Positions 5,797 through 6,086 of a stretch of 6,086 nucleotides of DNA are shown here, piece by piece. The notes under the pieces are model-generated. The model saw only the letters and a program-made list of their open reading frames with translations, did not search any database and was not told the DNA's origin. This DNA comes from Clostridium sp. UBA4746 (GTDB lineage Bacteria; Bacillota; Clostridia; Clostridiales; Clostridiaceae), in contig DHIM01000275.1 of the NCBI GenBank assembly GCA_002403785.1, positions 2,620 to 8,705 on the forward strand, written 5' to 3'. The position numbers and the translations under genes are program-made. Within the stretch, counting starts at the first letter, position 1; every line of letters begins with the position of its first letter.

Positions 5797-6086
5797 ATGC
5801 TAGAAATGAAAAAAATTCTTATAGTAGATGATGAATATAAAATAGTCGATGTTGTAAAATCATACCTAGAAAGGGAAGGCTGTGAGGTATTTGAAGCGTT
5901 TGATGGAAAACAGGCCCTGGATATATTTAAAAGAATTAACCTAGATTTAATTGTGCTTGATCTCATGCTGCCAGATATGACTGGGGAAGATATTTGTAAA
6001 ATAATAAGAAAAAAATCTAGAGTACCAATTATAATGCTTACGGCTAAGATCGGTGAGGGAAGTATAGTTTCAGGCTTAAATATTGG
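5797..6086 (+). CDS. OmpR-family response regulator, N-terminal part (unit 3), runs off window end
   Basis: An open frame of 96 complete codons continues to the last base, so the 3' end is not visible. It is the receiver domain of a second response regulator, 85 of 96 residues identical to the one at 1762. The acidic pair D11-D12, phospho-acceptor D55 in LDLMLPDMTG and T82 are kept. Differences are K3E, T4M, N14Y, E42D, S47I, D48N, V70I, E72K, R73K, I75R and D86G. AGGAG at 5785-5789, 7 bases before the ATG, is closer to consensus than the site of the first copy. No stop or frameshift is seen, so this looks like a living gene diverging from its paralogue. N14 lies at the start of helix 1, near the surface that contacts the kinase, so partner preference may differ. 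Confidence 0.9.
   Translation, partial: MLEMKKILIVDDEYKIVDVVKSYLEREGCEVFEAFDGKQALDIFKRINLDLIVLDLMLPDMTGEDICKIIRKKSRVPIIMLTAKIGEGSIVSGLNI

Larger units (their letters stand above)
4439..6086 (+). repeat. Tandem duplication, second visible copy (decayed in the propeller part)
   Basis: Counterpart of 1-2051, shorter by about 400 bp because of deletions in the propeller gene. Receiver-domain protein identity between copies is about 89%, and intergenic identity is similar, so the duplication is old rather than an assembly repeat. No transposase, integrase, or insertion-sequence ends are seen at or near either copy. Confidence 0.95.

Noticed and set aside
1..6086. Mobile element, CRISPR array, tRNA or rRNA
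   Set aside because: No transposase or integrase coding, no short regularly spaced repeats, and no tRNA or rRNA-like sequence could be seen. The only large repeat is the operon duplication.

Overview
The window looks like chromosome or plasmid DNA from a low-GC Gram-positive bacterium, most likely a Clostridium-type member of the Bacillota. The basis is very AT-rich DNA, purine-rich Shine-Dalgarno sites close to GGAGG, an OmpR-family two-component pair, a lipoprotein with a Gram-positive type lipobox, and factor-independent terminators. All recognisable genes lie on the + strand.

The key feature is a diverged tandem array. Bases 1-2051 and 4439-6086 are two copies of the same stretch. The natural repeating unit, ended by a terminator, is: response regulator (RR), sensor histidine kinase (HK), multicopper oxidase (MCO), YncE-like beta-propeller, terminator. 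The window holds the tail of unit 1 (MCO C-terminus, intact propeller lipoprotein, terminator; 1-1607), all of unit 2 (intact RR and HK, broken MCO, broken propeller, terminator; about 1608-5632) and the head of unit 3 (5' end of another RR; 5633-6086). At least three units, or parts of units, therefore sit head to tail.

Region by region: 1-258 is the end of an MCO with its copper ligands intact. 439-1503 is a secreted propeller lipoprotein with a Met-rich loop. 1570-1607 is a terminator. 1620-1636 is a repeated/palindromic candidate operator. 1762-2478 and 2462-3853 are an overlapping RR-HK pair. 3909-4696 is an MCO pseudogene with a large internal deletion, two frameshifts and a lost copper ligand. 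4869-5527 is a propeller pseudogene that has lost its lipoprotein signal and several blades. 5594-5632 is the second terminator, 5645-5661 the second candidate operator, and 5797-6086 the start of a third-unit RR that runs off the window.

Inferred working model: the membrane kinase senses an extracytoplasmic signal, plausibly copper or another redox-active metal given its neighbours. It phosphorylates the RR, which controls the MCO and propeller lipoprotein acting outside the membrane. In unit 2 the output genes have decayed while the regulators look functional, so that pair may now act on the intact output genes of a neighbouring unit. The copper assignment rests on the MCO family and gene context, not on direct evidence.
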